Source of the DNA: Flaccisagitta enflata
Lineage: Eukaryota > Chaetognatha > Sagittoidea > Aphragmophora
Length of the DNA stretch: 64,000 bases
Reading direction: 5' to 3'
Assembly: GCA_965153355.1 (NCBI GenBank)
Contig: OZ231128.1
Location: forward strand, 38,068,001-38,132,000
The position numbers and the translations under genes are program-made. Of this stretch, positions 26,222-62,654 are shown piece after piece. The first letter of the stretch is position 1. Every line of letters begins with the position of its first letter. The notes beneath the pieces are model-generated. The model had not been told where the DNA came from. It saw only the letters and a program-made list of their open reading frames with translations, and did no database searches.

Positions 26222-26570
26222 GGGCAGCGCGGCGGCCTGAAGGGGTCGATGACCTACGTATGCTTTCACTCATATGGTTTTTGGGCAGCGGCCCCGAAGG
26301 GGTCGATGACCTATGCTTTCACACACATGGGGGTTTTTCTCCTTCTTCTCTATCCTTCTTCTTTTTTAGCCTTGAGCCTTGAGGCTGAGATATGGGCCTC
26401 TATCGAGGCTGGGAGACAGTGAGTTGCAGAGGAGAAAGGAGGAAGGAGAAAATCCCCGCGTGTGTGGAAGCATAGTCACTCGACGCCGTGCGCTGCCCTG
26501 CTCCCCCCTCAACTTCAACCACAACCTACAGGGCACGGGTACCGCTGACCATCTAACGCTTTTGCGACAA
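26222..26570. mobile_element. Family C pieces
   Basis: Two direct GGGCAGCG(GCC)...GATGACCTA blocks (26222-26330), an inverted one (26445-26500), then the CACGGGTACCGCTGACCAT end followed by CTAACGCTTTTGCGAC. Confidence 0.55.
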
Positions 26571-26619
26571 TTCTTCTTTATCTCCTAATCCTTCTTCTCT
26601 AGTGCTTCTCCCCAATCTT

Positions 26620-26765
26620 GCTAAATTCTTCCATATTCTTCCAAATTTTGCCATATTTTGCCTTATTCTGCCAAAATCTGCCAACTTTGCCAAATTCAGC
26701 CAAATTTTACCAAATTCAGCCAAATTCAGCCAAATTCTGGCAAAATTTGCCATATTCTGCCAAGG
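26620..26765 (+). repeat. 10-11-bp minisatellite CCAAATTCAG/CCATATTCTG
   Basis: About 14 diverged copies; the same type of tandem core between family C pieces. Confidence 0.7.
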
Positions 26766-26784
26766 ATGAGAAGGGGAAGAAGGT

Positions 26785-27598
26785 GGAGAAGAAAATTCCT
26801 CATATGTAAGCAGTGGTCATTGACCCCTTTGGGGCCGCTGACCTGCACCCTCTCTCAATCTTTATCACAAACAACTCCAGCAGGACGCGGGTACCGCTGA
26901 CCATCCAATGCTTTTGCGACTATCATTTAGTCGGCGTGCTACACGACTTTACCCCCAGCTTTGTATGTCCATCACAGTCAGTCATCACCCCTTTTCTTAC
27001 TTCAGGCGTCTGGGTGGTGCTGCATTATGCTCCTTCCCAAATAGAAGTCTTTTGGGCAAAAAAAGCGGCTGGGCCGTGACCTACTGTTCCGTATAGGGCA
27101 GATTTTCTCGGTTTCCGTTTTTCCGTCCGTCCCCCCCCCTCCCCCAAGCCTCAAATAAAGCCTCTCAAACCCCAAATCAGGCCTTTCAGACCCCAAATCA
27201 GACCTTACTGACCCCAAATCAGGCTTCTCAGACTTCCTATCAGGCCTCCCAGACCCCAAATCAGGCCTCTCAGACCCCAAATTAGGCCTCCCAGACCCCA
27301 GGTCAGGCTTTACAGACCCCTAATTAGACCCCTCAGACCCAAATCAGGCCTTTCCGACCCCAAATCAAGCCTCTCATATCCCAAACCAAGCCTCTCACAC
27401 CCTAAATCAGACCTTTCAGAGCCAAAATCAGGCCTCTCGGCCCTCCAAACCAGCTTCTCAAACCGGAGAAAATTGTCCTATGTGAAATCATAGGTCATCG
27501 GCCCCTCCGGGGCCGCTGCCCCTCTCATAATCTCATTCCCACATACACTAACTTAGGGGCATTGGGTACCGCTGACCATGTAACGCTTTTGCGACTAT
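26785..27598. mobile_element. Family C pieces around a second 21-bp minisatellite
   Basis: Inverted GACCCCTTTGGGGCCGCTGA block and GGTACCGCTGACCAT end (to 26930), then minisatellite 27140-27460 (unit GGCCTCTCAGACCCCAAATCA), then TCATCGGCCCCTCCGGGGCC and another GGTACCGCTGACCAT end at 27567. Confidence 0.55.
27140..27460 (+). repeat. 21-bp minisatellite GGCCTCTCAGACCCCAAATCA, about 15 copies
   Basis: Same period as the 24.3-kb array but a different sequence; copies diverged. Confidence 0.8.
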
Positions 27599-28440
27599 TA
27601 TCACTGATCCTGCCCATCTGCACGCGACTTGGTTAGCCGTGTATCCGAACTTGTTCAAATGTGCGATACTGCATGTTCAATTGTTCATCTGTCTGTTCGT
27701 CCGTTCGTCAGGCGGCCCAGCCGAGCTCCCAGCGTACAAATTGACTCACTTGGCTTTGTTTTTCTTTTTGTTCGTGATGTTCTTTTTTTTTTTTTCAACT
27801 CAATTCAGTTTTCGATCCCTGCCCTGTAGCCTTTTGATTTTTTTTCCAATTCCCTCAAAAAGAAATTCATTTTCATCAGATTTTGCTTCCATCGCAGAAT
27901 TTAATGCCGATCCATCAAAAATCATTTGCGTCTCTCATCAATTGATAAACGGAAACGACTCTCCAAGTGGCCACAAGCTGAAAGACTGACAAGGTCTATG
28001 AACGAGTAAGAAAATAAGAACTACATATGCCGAGGTAGCCTCGAGGACCGATCGATCGACCGACCGACTGACCGCCCAACACACCCTCTTTTGGAATCGC
28101 TCGCAATAGAGGAAACAAAGTCTTTTTAATGAATTGAAAATTAATTGTTATAGAAATAGTATACAAACTAAACATTCAAAGCTCTTACCACTGGTATTCA
28201 TGGACAGAGTTCCCCCTCCCCCTTCCCCATCTTTGATAATGTTTATTTTCCATTCAATCCTCTCCCGTACAATCAATGTAACTGCAGCAAGCGTGCTTGT
28301 TAAGGGAAAGATGGAGCTGGAGCCGCTAAGCAACCGAGATCTAGAGAGGCGCTCTTCTCCTGGGTTCCCACGCCCTTGCCCGACAAGACTCAAGGTTGCT
28401 GCGATCGGCCTCTAAAGATTCACTTTTTTCATCCTTTAGT

Positions 28441-28665
28441 TTTTAGTTGCGGACACGCAACTCTATAAGAGCCTTTAGCCGTCCATCACTCCATCACCGA
28501 CCATCAGACGGTCGGTTGGTTGGTCCGTCCAAAGAGGTGATCGAGTCGGAAAGTGGAAAAATGAGTGTTTTGGATACTTTTTATGAATGTTTGTGTATGG
28601 AGTGGGGTTTGAGGTGTGGATAGGGGTTGGATGCCCCTGCCCACCCATCCGCAACGATATTGTGA
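28441..28665 (+). mobile_element. Hairpin element, family A, GTTG variant
   Basis: Perfect 7-bp hairpin AGTTGCGGACACGCAACT at 28445-28462, CTCTATAAG, core, then ATCCGCAACG near the end. The far end reads GATATTGTGACCCCG instead of CCTTGTT, as in the copy at 43.1 kb. Confidence 0.65.
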
Positions 28666-28762
28666 CCCCGCGTCACTTATTTCGAAACTTTCTTTTTTCT
28701 CCCTCTTTAGCCTCTTTAGTTAATTTTTCTTTTTCTGTCAGGCGGTCTCTGTTTTTCTCCCG

Positions 28763-29100
<338 letters not shown>

Positions 29101-29502
29101 CCACTATGTTTTCCTACACTGCTGCAAATTCATTCATGAGGACGCCCACATAAAAAGTTAATACTCATACGCGAACGCGAATGGATAACAGGGCAGGAGC
29201 ATTTATATGCTTTACTAATCAACGTATATGAACCGACAGAGTAGGCTGAAGTGGGGTTAATGGATAACTTTTATTGAAACAAAGAATTTCATGAATGATT
29301 ACAGGCAATATGTATTTCCTCTACTACCTCGAAAATGAAAATGGCTTCAAAAACTCATCAATTGGTTGTATGCCCTGACTGTACTCAGCTAGGCATTCGA
29401 GGGCTCTTTAACCTTCCTTCATGGACTCAAGCCCTAACCTACCGGCTTAAGAGCAAACAAAGAAGAAACAAGAGGTAGATACGGGAAAAGAAAATAATAT
29501 TC

Positions 29503-29508
29503 TTTATT
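29503..29508 (-). terminator. Poly(A) signal AATAAA downstream of the 350-aa gene
   Basis: AATAAA on the minus strand about 580 nt after the stop of exon 8, in A/T-rich context. It probably ends the transcript. Confidence 0.4.
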
Positions 29509-29585
29509 TCTTTAAATTTTATCAATCATCGTCTGTCAAAAAAAAAAGTCCCCAGAAAAAAAAATGTTAAAAAAAGAATTAAAAC

Positions 29586-29909
29586 CTATGAGCGCTGCGT
29601 GCATATCTTTGTCATCATCCGGCTCTCACAGCGGTTGCCATTGATGTCTAATTGAATAGCTAAGCACCACGTGATTCCAACCGCGCTTTTCGGCCATTCC
29701 TTCAAAACAAACTTCCGGAGTTTCTTTGTTCTAAGCGTCAATTCCGCCTCATAACGGTATTCATCAGACTCGCTCTTTTTTTCAGCACGCAAATACACGC
29801 ACGCACGTGAACACAACTCCCATGTACCGCGTTGGCCGAGAAATTTTTTCATTTTTTTTTCATTTCTGCGTGTACATTTCACACTCCCACCACTTCCGTC
29901 GTGTGACAA
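29586..29909 (-). other. 107-codon open frame in the presumed 3' UTR
   Basis: An uninterrupted non-repetitive frame lies between the stop of the 350-aa gene and its poly(A) signal. It contains LGQRGTWELCSRACVYLRAE and KSAVGITWCLAIQLDINGN. I do not recognise it. It may be chance, a 3' UTR frame or an alternative last exon. Confidence 0.25.
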
Positions 29910-30087
29910 TCGATCCGCGATGCTACGCTCCCTCTTGTCTTTTTTTTTAACATTTACCTATTCAATATCTTAACCAAATTAATTTTTCGGGTTACATATA
30001 TCTTTAACCTCATCTATCTCTGCGTCCTTGTTCCCTGCTCCCTACCACTTCCTACTCAGTCTCTGGCGTCGGCCTGGGCCCTAGGCG

Positions 30088-54236
<24,149 letters not shown>

Positions 54237-54344
54237 TCTGACAAAGAAACAGGGCGAGTTTCCAGTGAAGATTAAAAACATGTTTGTTCCCGTGAAACGC
54301 GTTTACAGCGTGAACACATATTTACAAATTTCAACTGTCATACG

Positions 54345-54940
54345 AGGGAGTGAGTGAAGTGAGTGACCGAGCCTGTAAACGGAGCGAGTGAGCAAGCAAA
54401 GCGAGCGTAGCGTTGCAGAGCATGTGAGCGGTGCGAGCGAGCGAACGTAGCGAGCGACCGAGTGGCCCGTTCAAAACGCGATTGTCTGTGACAAGAAATG
54501 CGCCCACAGAAGGGGTAGGAGGAGGAGTAGGAGAAGGTGGAGAAGGAAAGGTATAAGGCGAGGACGTCATTGTGAAAAAGGAACAGAAGGACAAGAAGGC
54601 GAAGGAGGCGGAGAAGGAGTAAAAGAGATGGAGATGGAGGAGGAGGGAAAGAAAAAGGCGAGAAGTCGGAGGATCGAGGAGGAGGAGTAGGAGGAGAAGG
54701 AGAAGGGGTGGAAGACGAGGAGGGCGAGGATGGCGTTGGTTGAAAGTGGTAGAAAATAAAGAGGGCAAAGGATGGGAAAAGAGGGAGAATAGGGGAATAC
54801 CGAATGGGAAAAGGAGGTGAGGAAGGAGGGGGGGGAGGAAAGACGGGGGGGGGGGGAGAAAAAGGCGAATAAGGGAGAATGGAAAAAGAAAAATGAGGAT
54901 GAGGAGGAAGAGGAAGAAGAGGCGAAGATGAAAATGTGAC
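54345..54940 (+). repeat. GAGCGA-rich and GGA/GAA purine-rich stretch
   Basis: GAGTGAGTGA/GCGAGCGA repeats to 54470, then irregular GGAGAAGG to 54940. The long minus-strand frame here is low complexity. Confidence 0.75.
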
Positions 54941-55095
54941 AATGAACCAAGAACCGGAATCGGAAATCACGTGGAAAAAGACCATGGGACAATCGTTATT
55001 AACACCTGAGAGAAAAAGAAGACGGAAGGAAGGAAGAATAAGAGGAGAGAGGCGGACTGAGTCAGGTATTGAATATGTACTAACGCCGTCCTTTG

Positions 55096-55350
55096 AATGA
55101 ATGAATGAATAAACGAATGAATGAATAAATGAATGAATGAATAAATGAATAATGAATGAATGAATAGATGAATGAATGAATGAATGAATGAATGAATGAA
55201 TGAATGAATGAATGAATGAATGAATGAATAAATGAATGAATAAATGAATGAATGAATGAATAAATGAATGAATAAATGAATAACTCAACCAATGAATCAA
55301 TGGATGGATCAATGAATGAATGAATGAATGAATGGACGGAAAGATTGAAT
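55096..55350 (+). repeat. GAAT tract
   Basis: Long AATG repeat with AATA and GATG variants; gives a false FIHSFIHS frame. Confidence 0.95.
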
Positions 55351-55499
55351 GAATGCTGCAAAACCTGGTTTCCGTTGTTCGCTTTCGCGTTGACAAAAAA
55401 AAAGATAAAGATGTCCCCGAGCGCTTCTTTCCTAATATTGGGCAAAAAAGTAATATGATTATCTAAGACTCTGTTCTTTCATGTCCCCTTCGTGGACTT

Positions 55500-55553
55500 G
55501 ACTTGAGCGGACTTGAGTGGACTTGAGTGGACTTGAGTGGACTTGAGTGGACT
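55500..55553 (+). repeat. 10-bp repeat GGACTTGAGT, 5 copies
   Basis: Short perfect tandem array. Confidence 0.85.
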
Positions 55554-55798
55554 TACAACGTATGCGATATGAAATGAACATGTATTTACACATGTACTAA
55601 CATCAGACACTCCTTGAAACAAGGCAGACGATTGATTTTGTGGCACAATACATTGCGAAGACGCGACCAGAAGATGAAAGTTCAAATTCCCAGTTTGACT
55701 GCGTTTCCTCATTTTGCTTCGAGATACGTTGAAACGAAGCTTGTCACAAACTTCCAACTACTGCTGAATTGGGCAAAACACTTTCGAAAGCCGTGAAA

Positions 55799-55891
<93 letters not shown>
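55799..55891 (+). repeat. TTG tract
   Basis: Pure TTG, 31 units. Confidence 0.96.
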
Positions 55892-55894
<3 letters not shown>

Positions 55895-55951
55895 AAAGCA
55901 AGTATTACCGCCCCTGACCCTTCCCCCTCCCTCTGCAACGATGTAGTAAAC

Positions 55952-56071
55952 TTTTCAGACGCGACAAAGCACCTCTATAACTGGCTGTGTCCGTTGGTCG
56001 GTTGGTCTGTGGGGTAACGCATTCGTTGGACGATCCACACGTCGCACCTTATTAGCCTACTTGGCCTTGTT
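55952..56071 (+). mobile_element. Hairpin element, family B
   Basis: First arm mutated to AGACGCGAC, hairpin close GCACCT retained, CTCTATAA, GTCGCACCT at 56041-56049, end TTGGCCTTGTT. It sits next to the family A copy at 56.1 kb. Confidence 0.62.
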
Positions 56072-56115
56072 TTATAAGCACGCCCCTTTTTGGAGCTGAG
56101 GATGGGCGTGCTTAG

Positions 56116-56290
56116 AACAAGGCCGGGTACACGGCCACCAGTTGCGGACGGGTGGGCAGGGTCGGATATGCGCGTTTTCCCACTTTTCGACTCGTGCTCA
56201 CGGACCAACAGACCGACGGACGGACGAACCGACGGACAGACCGGCGGACGGACAAAGCCTCTTATAGAGTTGCGTGTCCGCAACTAAAAA
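56116..56290 (-). mobile_element. Hairpin element, family A, GTTG variant, minus orientation
   Basis: AACAAGGCCGGGTACACGGC at the left end, AGTTGCGGAC at 56140-56149, hairpin AGTTGCGTGTCCGCAACT at 56268-56285, then AAAAA. All three arms carry the GTTG change. Confidence 0.7.
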
Positions 56291-57005
56291 TTGCCTTTGG
56301 AAACTTTTATTGCGAACTGTGTGTGGCAGCTTTAGAGAAAATGATTTTACATCATCGTCGAGGCGAACTCAGCGTAGTATTAATTGCCATGCGCATTTTT
56401 TTTCTTTTCCATATTTCTCCCTTCAGCTCCTCCTCATCTTCCTCATTAGTAGAGGCTAGAGCCACCGTCTTATTAATTTTCTACGGAGGAGAGCGGGAAA
56501 TGTGAGTGAGATAGAGAGAAACGGGAAAAAAAATCCCTGGTCGAGCCAATTTGGCCTTGGCGAACGTTTTTAAGTAATGATGGAATATGCGTGAGGAAGA
56601 AGAAGAAGATGAAGAGAGAGAGATGGAAAGATGCGAGGGAAAATGGAGGTAGCGGGTTGTGACTACCACGCGAAAAAAAAGACGCACCCCTTCATTTATG
56701 AATAAAACAGATCAAAAAAATAATTTTAACCATTTTTAGTCAAGTCATTTTTAAAAAATTTCAAAGAATCTTTCATTCTAGACCAACCTCAGGTCAGTAT
56801 CTCAAACGGTTTAGGAGCTAGAGCTCTGCAAAGAGAAGCACTATTTTGCTAAAATGCACATTTTACATAAGGATTGCGAAACTGAAACAGGCAATTTTTT
56901 TACTCAAACTTATGCCATTTCTATACGAAAAAAGATAGAAATATAAGATTGGCGCCAAATGAAAGTATTTTCAAATGGCTTTAAAATGGTCTAAGATTTT
57001 AATTA

Positions 57006-57435
57006 CACTCTTTATTTTGAGTAAGGACAAAGTTTATAAGGACATCGAGGCTGAAATTTTGTCAAAAATTAAGGACATTTTAAGGACAAAGCCCAGCCTC
57101 AGATTTGCATAAAAAAATTTTTTGATTCAAAATCTAGATTGTCTTTACGCAATTTCTTAAAGAAAATAATTACTTTTAAAAGAAATGATACCATTCATCT
57201 TTGCTAAATAATATAATGTTCTATAGAGAACAACTACAAAGCAATTATTGTCATATCTAACTTGTGTTTCATGATACTTAACATCAATTATTTCAATACA
57301 TAGAAAATAATCATAAGAAAATCATAACAAAATATTAAGGACACGCTAAGGACATTTCAGCCTGAAATTTACTAAAATTTTAGGACATCCCAGCCTCAGA
57401 AAAAATTTACTGGTCCTTATATAAAATAAAGAGTG
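57006..57435. mobile_element. MITE, CACTCTTTATTTT family, TA target duplication
   Basis: Terminal inverted repeats CACTCTTTATTTTGAGTAAG and its near complement, with TA at 57004-57005 and 57436-57437. A/T-rich, 430 bp; the interior repeats AAGGACA and CAGCCT motifs. No coding. Confidence 0.75.
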
Positions 57436-58225
57436 TAGTTTCTCTGAATTTTTATGGCTAAATGAGCCATTTGAAAGTGCATTTTCGTGGTATGTAGCGG
57501 CTTAAGTAAGGTTGAATCCAAGATGCGTAGCCTGGAAGGAATGAGAGGAAGGAGATTGGGACAGAAAATGCCAAGATATTGATCACGGCGATAGCTGCCA
57601 TTACTGGTAACATGATAACAATACTTTCAGATCTCAATTGACTAAAAAGGCTTCATTTCAAAATAGTTGCATACGGACAGAACGACGGACGTTCGGAAGA
57701 ACCGAACGACCCACCGATACACCAACCTATTACAGTAAGTAGCGATAAATAGACTATGAATAGGTAAACGCCCTAATTCTTCGAGGCGCAAAAATGTCGC
57801 TAGAGAGCAGAAAAACGGAATGGAACCATTTTGGACCTTCCCTTGCAAAGCTCCAAAAACGGTTAAAAATGCTTATATGAACCAAGGAAAGTATGATTCA
57901 CAGATGCTGACGACACGAGCTTTCCATTGGTGTAAGTTTTGAAAGCCAACTATGAGAACAAGATATTGTTTTTCCTCTTTTCTTGCTTTCCTGACTTGTT
58001 ACGGCAATATGCGAATATGAACTTTGATGCATATGGGCTCAATAGATGCAGTTTTGTTTTTTCTTTCAAATGAGACCTTTCCGAAACTTGAGATCAGCCC
58101 CACATGACCTCTGAATGATATTAAGAAGACTCTATCTGCTCAATTTTTCGTAGTTTTCTTTCTCGTTGTTTGGTTAACCGCATAAGCTACTTCACTTCAC
58201 ATGAATGAAATAATCAACTGTGCAG

Positions 58226-59968
58226 TTCCGTCTGTAGACTCACGAGTTAATCTGTAGACTCATGATTCCATCTGTAGACTCTCTGTTCCGTCTGTAGACT
58301 CGCGATTCCGTCTGTGGGCTAGCGATTCCGTCTGTAGACTCGCGATTCGTCTGTAGAATCGCGATTCCGTCTGTAGAATCGCTATTCCATCTGTAGACTC
58401 GCGATTCCGTCTGTAGACTCGCGAGTCCGTCTGTAGACTCGCGAGTCTGTCTGAACTCGCGAGGTCTGTTTGTCGAACCAGCGATTAAGTCTGTGGGCTA
58501 AAGCGATTACGCTCACGAACTTCGCGCTACGTCTGTAGACTCGCGGTCACGTCTGCCAGACTCGCGTGCGTCTGCTGGACTACCGGCGATTACGTCTGTA
58601 GTTTCGTGATGCGTCTGTAGATTCGCGATTCTGTCCTGGCAGACTCGCGATTCCGTCTGCTGAACTCATGATTCCGTCTGTAGCTGCGCGTTCCATTTGT
58701 AGACCTCATGATTCTGTCTGTAGACTCGCGATTCTGAAATAATCAACTGTGCAGTTCCGTCTGTAGACTCGTGATTCCGTCTGTAGACTCGTGATTCTGT
58801 CTGTAGACTAGGTCCGTCTGCTGGAGCTACTTAATTCCGTCTGTAGACTCATGATTCCGTCTGCTGGGACTCGATATTATGTCTGTAGAATAGCGATTAC
58901 GTCTGTAGACTCGCGATTCTGTCTGTAGACTCGCGATTCTGTCCGTGGACTCATGATTCCGTCTGTAGGCTCGCGATTCCGTCTGTAGACTCGCGATTTC
59001 GTCCTGTCTGAACTCGCCGATTCTTCTGTAGGCTGCTGATTATGTCTGTAGACTTCGCCATTCCATCTGTAGACTCGCCATTCCATCTGTGACTCGCCAT
59101 TCCGTCTGTAGACTCGCCATTCCGTCTGTAGACTCACGATTCCGTCTGTAGACCCGCGATTCCGTCTATAGACTCGCGATTCTGTCTGCAGACTCGCGAT
59201 TCCGTCTGTAGACTCGTGATTCCGTCTGTAGACTCGCGATTCCGTCTGTATATACTTGTTCGTCTGTAGACTCAGTGATTCTGTCTGTAGACTCGCCATT
59301 CCGTCTCTAGTGAACTGTCTACATTCCGTCTGTAGACTCTGCCATTCCGTCTGTAGACTCGCCATTCCGTCTATTGGGCTCGCCCATTCTGTCTGTAGAC
59401 TCCATGCATTCTGTCTGTGGGCTCGCGAGTCCGTCTGCTTAGACTTGATCGCGATTCCGTCTGTAGACTCGCGATTCCGTCGGTAGACTCGCAATTCCGT
59501 CTGTAGACTTGATTCTCCATCTATAGACTCGCAATTCCGTCTGTAGACTCGCCATTCTGTCTGCAGATTCGTCATTCCGTCTGTAGGCTCGCCATTCCAT
59601 CTGTAGACTCGCCATTCCGTCTGTGGGTCGTCATTCCGTCTCTTGAACTGTCTATTCATCTAACAAACTTGCCATTCCGTCTGTGATTCGTCATTCACGT
59701 CTGTGGGCTCGCCATTCCGTCTGTGGGAATCGCAATTCGTCCTATAGACTCAGCGATTCGTCTGTAGACTCGCGATTCTGTCTGTAGACTCGCGTTCCGT
59801 CTGTAGACTCGCATTCCGTCTATAGACTCATGTTCCGTCTGTAGACTCGTGTTCCGTCCCTGTGAACTTGCAGTTCCGTCTGTGAATTTCGCGATTCCAT
59901 GCATAGATTGATTCATTGCATGAACTTGCGATTCCATCTGTAGACTCATGATTCGTCTAGCAGAACTA
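58226..59968 (+). repeat. 20-bp minisatellite, about 85 copies
   Basis: Unit ACTCGCGATTCCGTCTGTAG with frequent variants (CATGATT, CGCCATT, TGGGCT, small indels). The 260-codon minus-strand frame inside is only the repeat read through. Confidence 0.93.
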
Positions 59969-60424
59969 TGACTTTATTTGTTTTCCATAAAAATTTTTGC
60001 CACAACATGCATTAGTGAGTTCTTGTGGCACTTTACGCTGACCATTTTTGTGTAAGTATTTCAGAAGTGACCAACTGCATAAAACTAGGTGCCAAAAATC
60101 TCGCTAATTTCTCCCCTTAAAAATTCACGAAATCAACATGGTCAATTTTATTTTTTTGGGCCAAAAATGTCTGAAACCTTCAAAAAACCCACCCCAGAGA
60201 CACTTTCGGGTGAAAAAGGGCCATGAATGGTCACTGACATGAATTTGGAAAAATTAGGCCTTATACCTACTATGAAGAACCGGCCTTTGTCTCCACTAAG
60301 TGAGTAGTCGTTTTGTCCTAAAATTTCGATGACGCTTGCTGATTTGCTCGTCTGAATCGTCTTGCATCTTTTTTTGCGTTAAGAAACAAAAGATCTCCTT
60401 CCTCAATTGCTCAGTTACGCTCTT

Positions 60425-60546
60425 AAGCCTCGGACAAGCGACTCTTGAACTCGCCGTGTCGGTCGGTCTGTCGGTCACGTCACATTTCTGTTTTCCGCTC
60501 CTGCCCACTCGTCCGTGACGGGGGGGGAGTGTATACGGCCCTGCTT
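60425..60546 (+). mobile_element. Hairpin element, family A, degraded copy
   Basis: CGGACAAGCGACTCTTG, GTCGGTCGG core, GCTCCTGCCCACTCGTCCG and a decayed TACGGCCCTGCTT end. Confidence 0.45.
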
Positions 60547-60612
60547 TTAAACGGACCAGCAGAATTTTTCTGAGGCTAGTACCATGCTGACCCGCTTCTG
60601 GCCCAGCATGGC

Positions 60613-60841
60613 ATGCTGAAACTGGTGGACCTATATAGGCAGCAGCTTAGGGTCCACGCCTGGAAATTCTGGAATGGGCGGCTTCCAGAGTACCAGGCAG
60701 CTATGCTGGGGAGAATTGATGGGGTCCATGGGTATGGGACTAGGGCAGCAAGGGCGGGGCTTTACTTGTCGACGAGGGATCATAGGTCGGTGGGGTATAG
60801 GGTGCCCAAGGAGTGGGCGTCGATTCCGGAGGGGCAGCACA
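60613..60841 (+). pseudogene. Non-LTR retrotransposon (LINE) fragment, C-terminus of reverse-transcriptase ORF
   Basis: The frame from 60613 reads LVDLYRQQLRVHAWKFWNG, LPEYQ, then HGYGTRAARAGLYL and VPKEWASIPEG. This matches the usual end of LINE ORF2 (leading Leu-Lys-rich helix, short LP motif, H-x-Y-x-TR, then W-x-S-IP). It breaks off at 60841 after PEGQ. The fragment is truncated at both ends, with no RT catalytic core in the window. Confidence 0.7.
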
Positions 60842-60852
60842 GAGAGCCGTGA

Positions 60853-62005
60853 TGGGAAATAAGTAATGGATACGACTATTCAAAACCTAATACAATAGTG
60901 CTGTTTTCCACTTCTACTAACCCTGTTTGGTTCATATCTGCAAAAAAAATCATTTCGAAATTGTGTTTAGTATATAAATAATGATAAAAACATTATGTAA
61001 AATGCATAAATATAGAAGATTCTTTAAAAAGTTCTGGTTTTTCTACCAGGATTAAGATTTCTTTTACATTGGCAGTAACTCTAATCCTCCCAGTAGTCGG
61101 AATGCGGAGCTAGATCTAATGCGCGCAATTGCGCTTTTGAGTTTAAGCTGAGAACGCACTGTAGGCCGACCTTTCTCATTACCTCAGAGGGCACTTTTAG
61201 GCCAAAAATGGAGAAACAAAAAATGCCAAACCTAATCTTTAGAGTATATATTTGATATTAACCAGCCATAGAATGATACCTTGACCAGAAGTAAATTGCC
61301 CTATGTAATTGCCCTGGACTCTGACTCTGGAAGCTAGAATGGCCCAATTTGTAAAATCAAAAATGAAAAAAATGAACCAAATGGCTGAAATAGAGGGGTA
61401 ATGAATTTAGTATGTAAAATACCAATCACAATTTTGGCGTTTTTATTTGAGAGGGTAACAGCGCTCTAAATTGTTAGTCAGGCTTATTTCAATCAAATAA
61501 GGGGTCAGTGTATGTGTGCACCAAGCTCTGGGTACCCAAACATCAAGACAATAACCCATTGCTGAAACATATAGAGGAAACTCTAAGGTTTCATAATCAG
61601 GTTTCATTATAATTGTACCTCTCATAGTTTTGCTGCAATACTAAATAATGCGTTTTTAAAAAATCAATGAGTAACTTTCCATTGTAATCCTATGGAAGGG
61701 GGAAGAGCAAAAAATCCAGTTTTATTTTTTTTTACCTATGTACACCCAGGACTTAAGATATTTTTTTTTGTCAATTCTTACCTTTTGGTGATGACCTACA
61801 AGGGACTGGTTTCCATTTTTTATACCTCTCACCATTTTGGAGAAATAACACCTTGCTGCCTCCCCCCTATCTCAAGAGGCATTTTGAAAATCTGTCATTG
61901 GAATTTGTCTGTTACCTCTGCCTATTGAAGAAACATTGTTTCTTATGAAAGTCAAGACTTGTTGCTAGTAGACCATACAATGTGGGATGAGATAGTTATT
62001 GTCGA
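60853..62005. other. Non-coding stretch between LINE fragment and tandem repeats
   Basis: A/T-rich unique sequence with no supported gene. 56300-57000 and 57440-58225 are likewise empty. Confidence 0.45.
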
Positions 62006-62007
62006 AA

Positions 62008-62470
62008 TTGTAGTGGAGGAGGAGGAGGAGGAGGAGGAGGAGGAGGAGGCTGCAAATCATGTAAATCTACAATATTGGCCAAGCTTTGATCATCAAAAAG
62101 ATGGTATTTATCAATGAGATTGGTTTGAAATTAACCTTGTGGAACTGTTGAAGGGAGGAGGAGGAGGAGCGTGGGGGCAGCTGCAAGTCTTGTAAATCAT
62201 AATATTGGCCAAAGCACAGTCATCTTAAAGATGATATTTACCAGAGATTGGTTTAATATGTTGTGGAACTGTTGAAGGGAGTAGGTGGAGGAGGAGGAGG
62301 AGGAGGAGCAGGAGGAGGAGGAGGCGGTGGCGGCTGCAAATCATGTAAATCTATAATATTGGCCAAGCTTTGTACCTCTAAAAGATGATATTTACCACAG
62401 GACATAGGTTTGAAAGTAACCTTGTGGAACTGTTGAAGGGAGGAGGAGGAGGAGGAGGAGAAGCAGCAAG
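62008..62470 (+). repeat. GGA-containing tandem repeat, about 3.5 units of 120-150 bp
   Basis: Each unit has GTGGAACTGTTGAAGGGAGG, an expanded GGA tract, GCAAATCATGTAAATCTA, ATATTGGCCAA and AAAGATG. Length differences come from the GGA tract. Confidence 0.85.
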
Positions 62471-62654
62471 AAGATGTCTGAGTATATTTATATATGACTA
62501 ATCATGGGCAAGATTTTTGGATACTTTTTATGAAAGTTTATGTAACTGTGCTATAAAATACTTTTAAAGCTTTTATCACCAATAGGGTACCAAATTTACA
62601 ATATTCAGCACATGTAGTCTTAAAGAGATACTCTCTATTGGCTAAAATACCTCT

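Noticed and set aside
54338-55396. 352-codon minus frame, including a segment after a good acceptor at about 55000
   Set aside because: Made of GAAT and GGA/GAA repeats. The segment NDCPMVFFHVISDSGSW looks exon-like, but no donor gives the phase needed to join exon 1.
58877-59659. 260-codon minus frame YRRNxESTDG
   Set aside because: Read-through of the 20-bp minisatellite.
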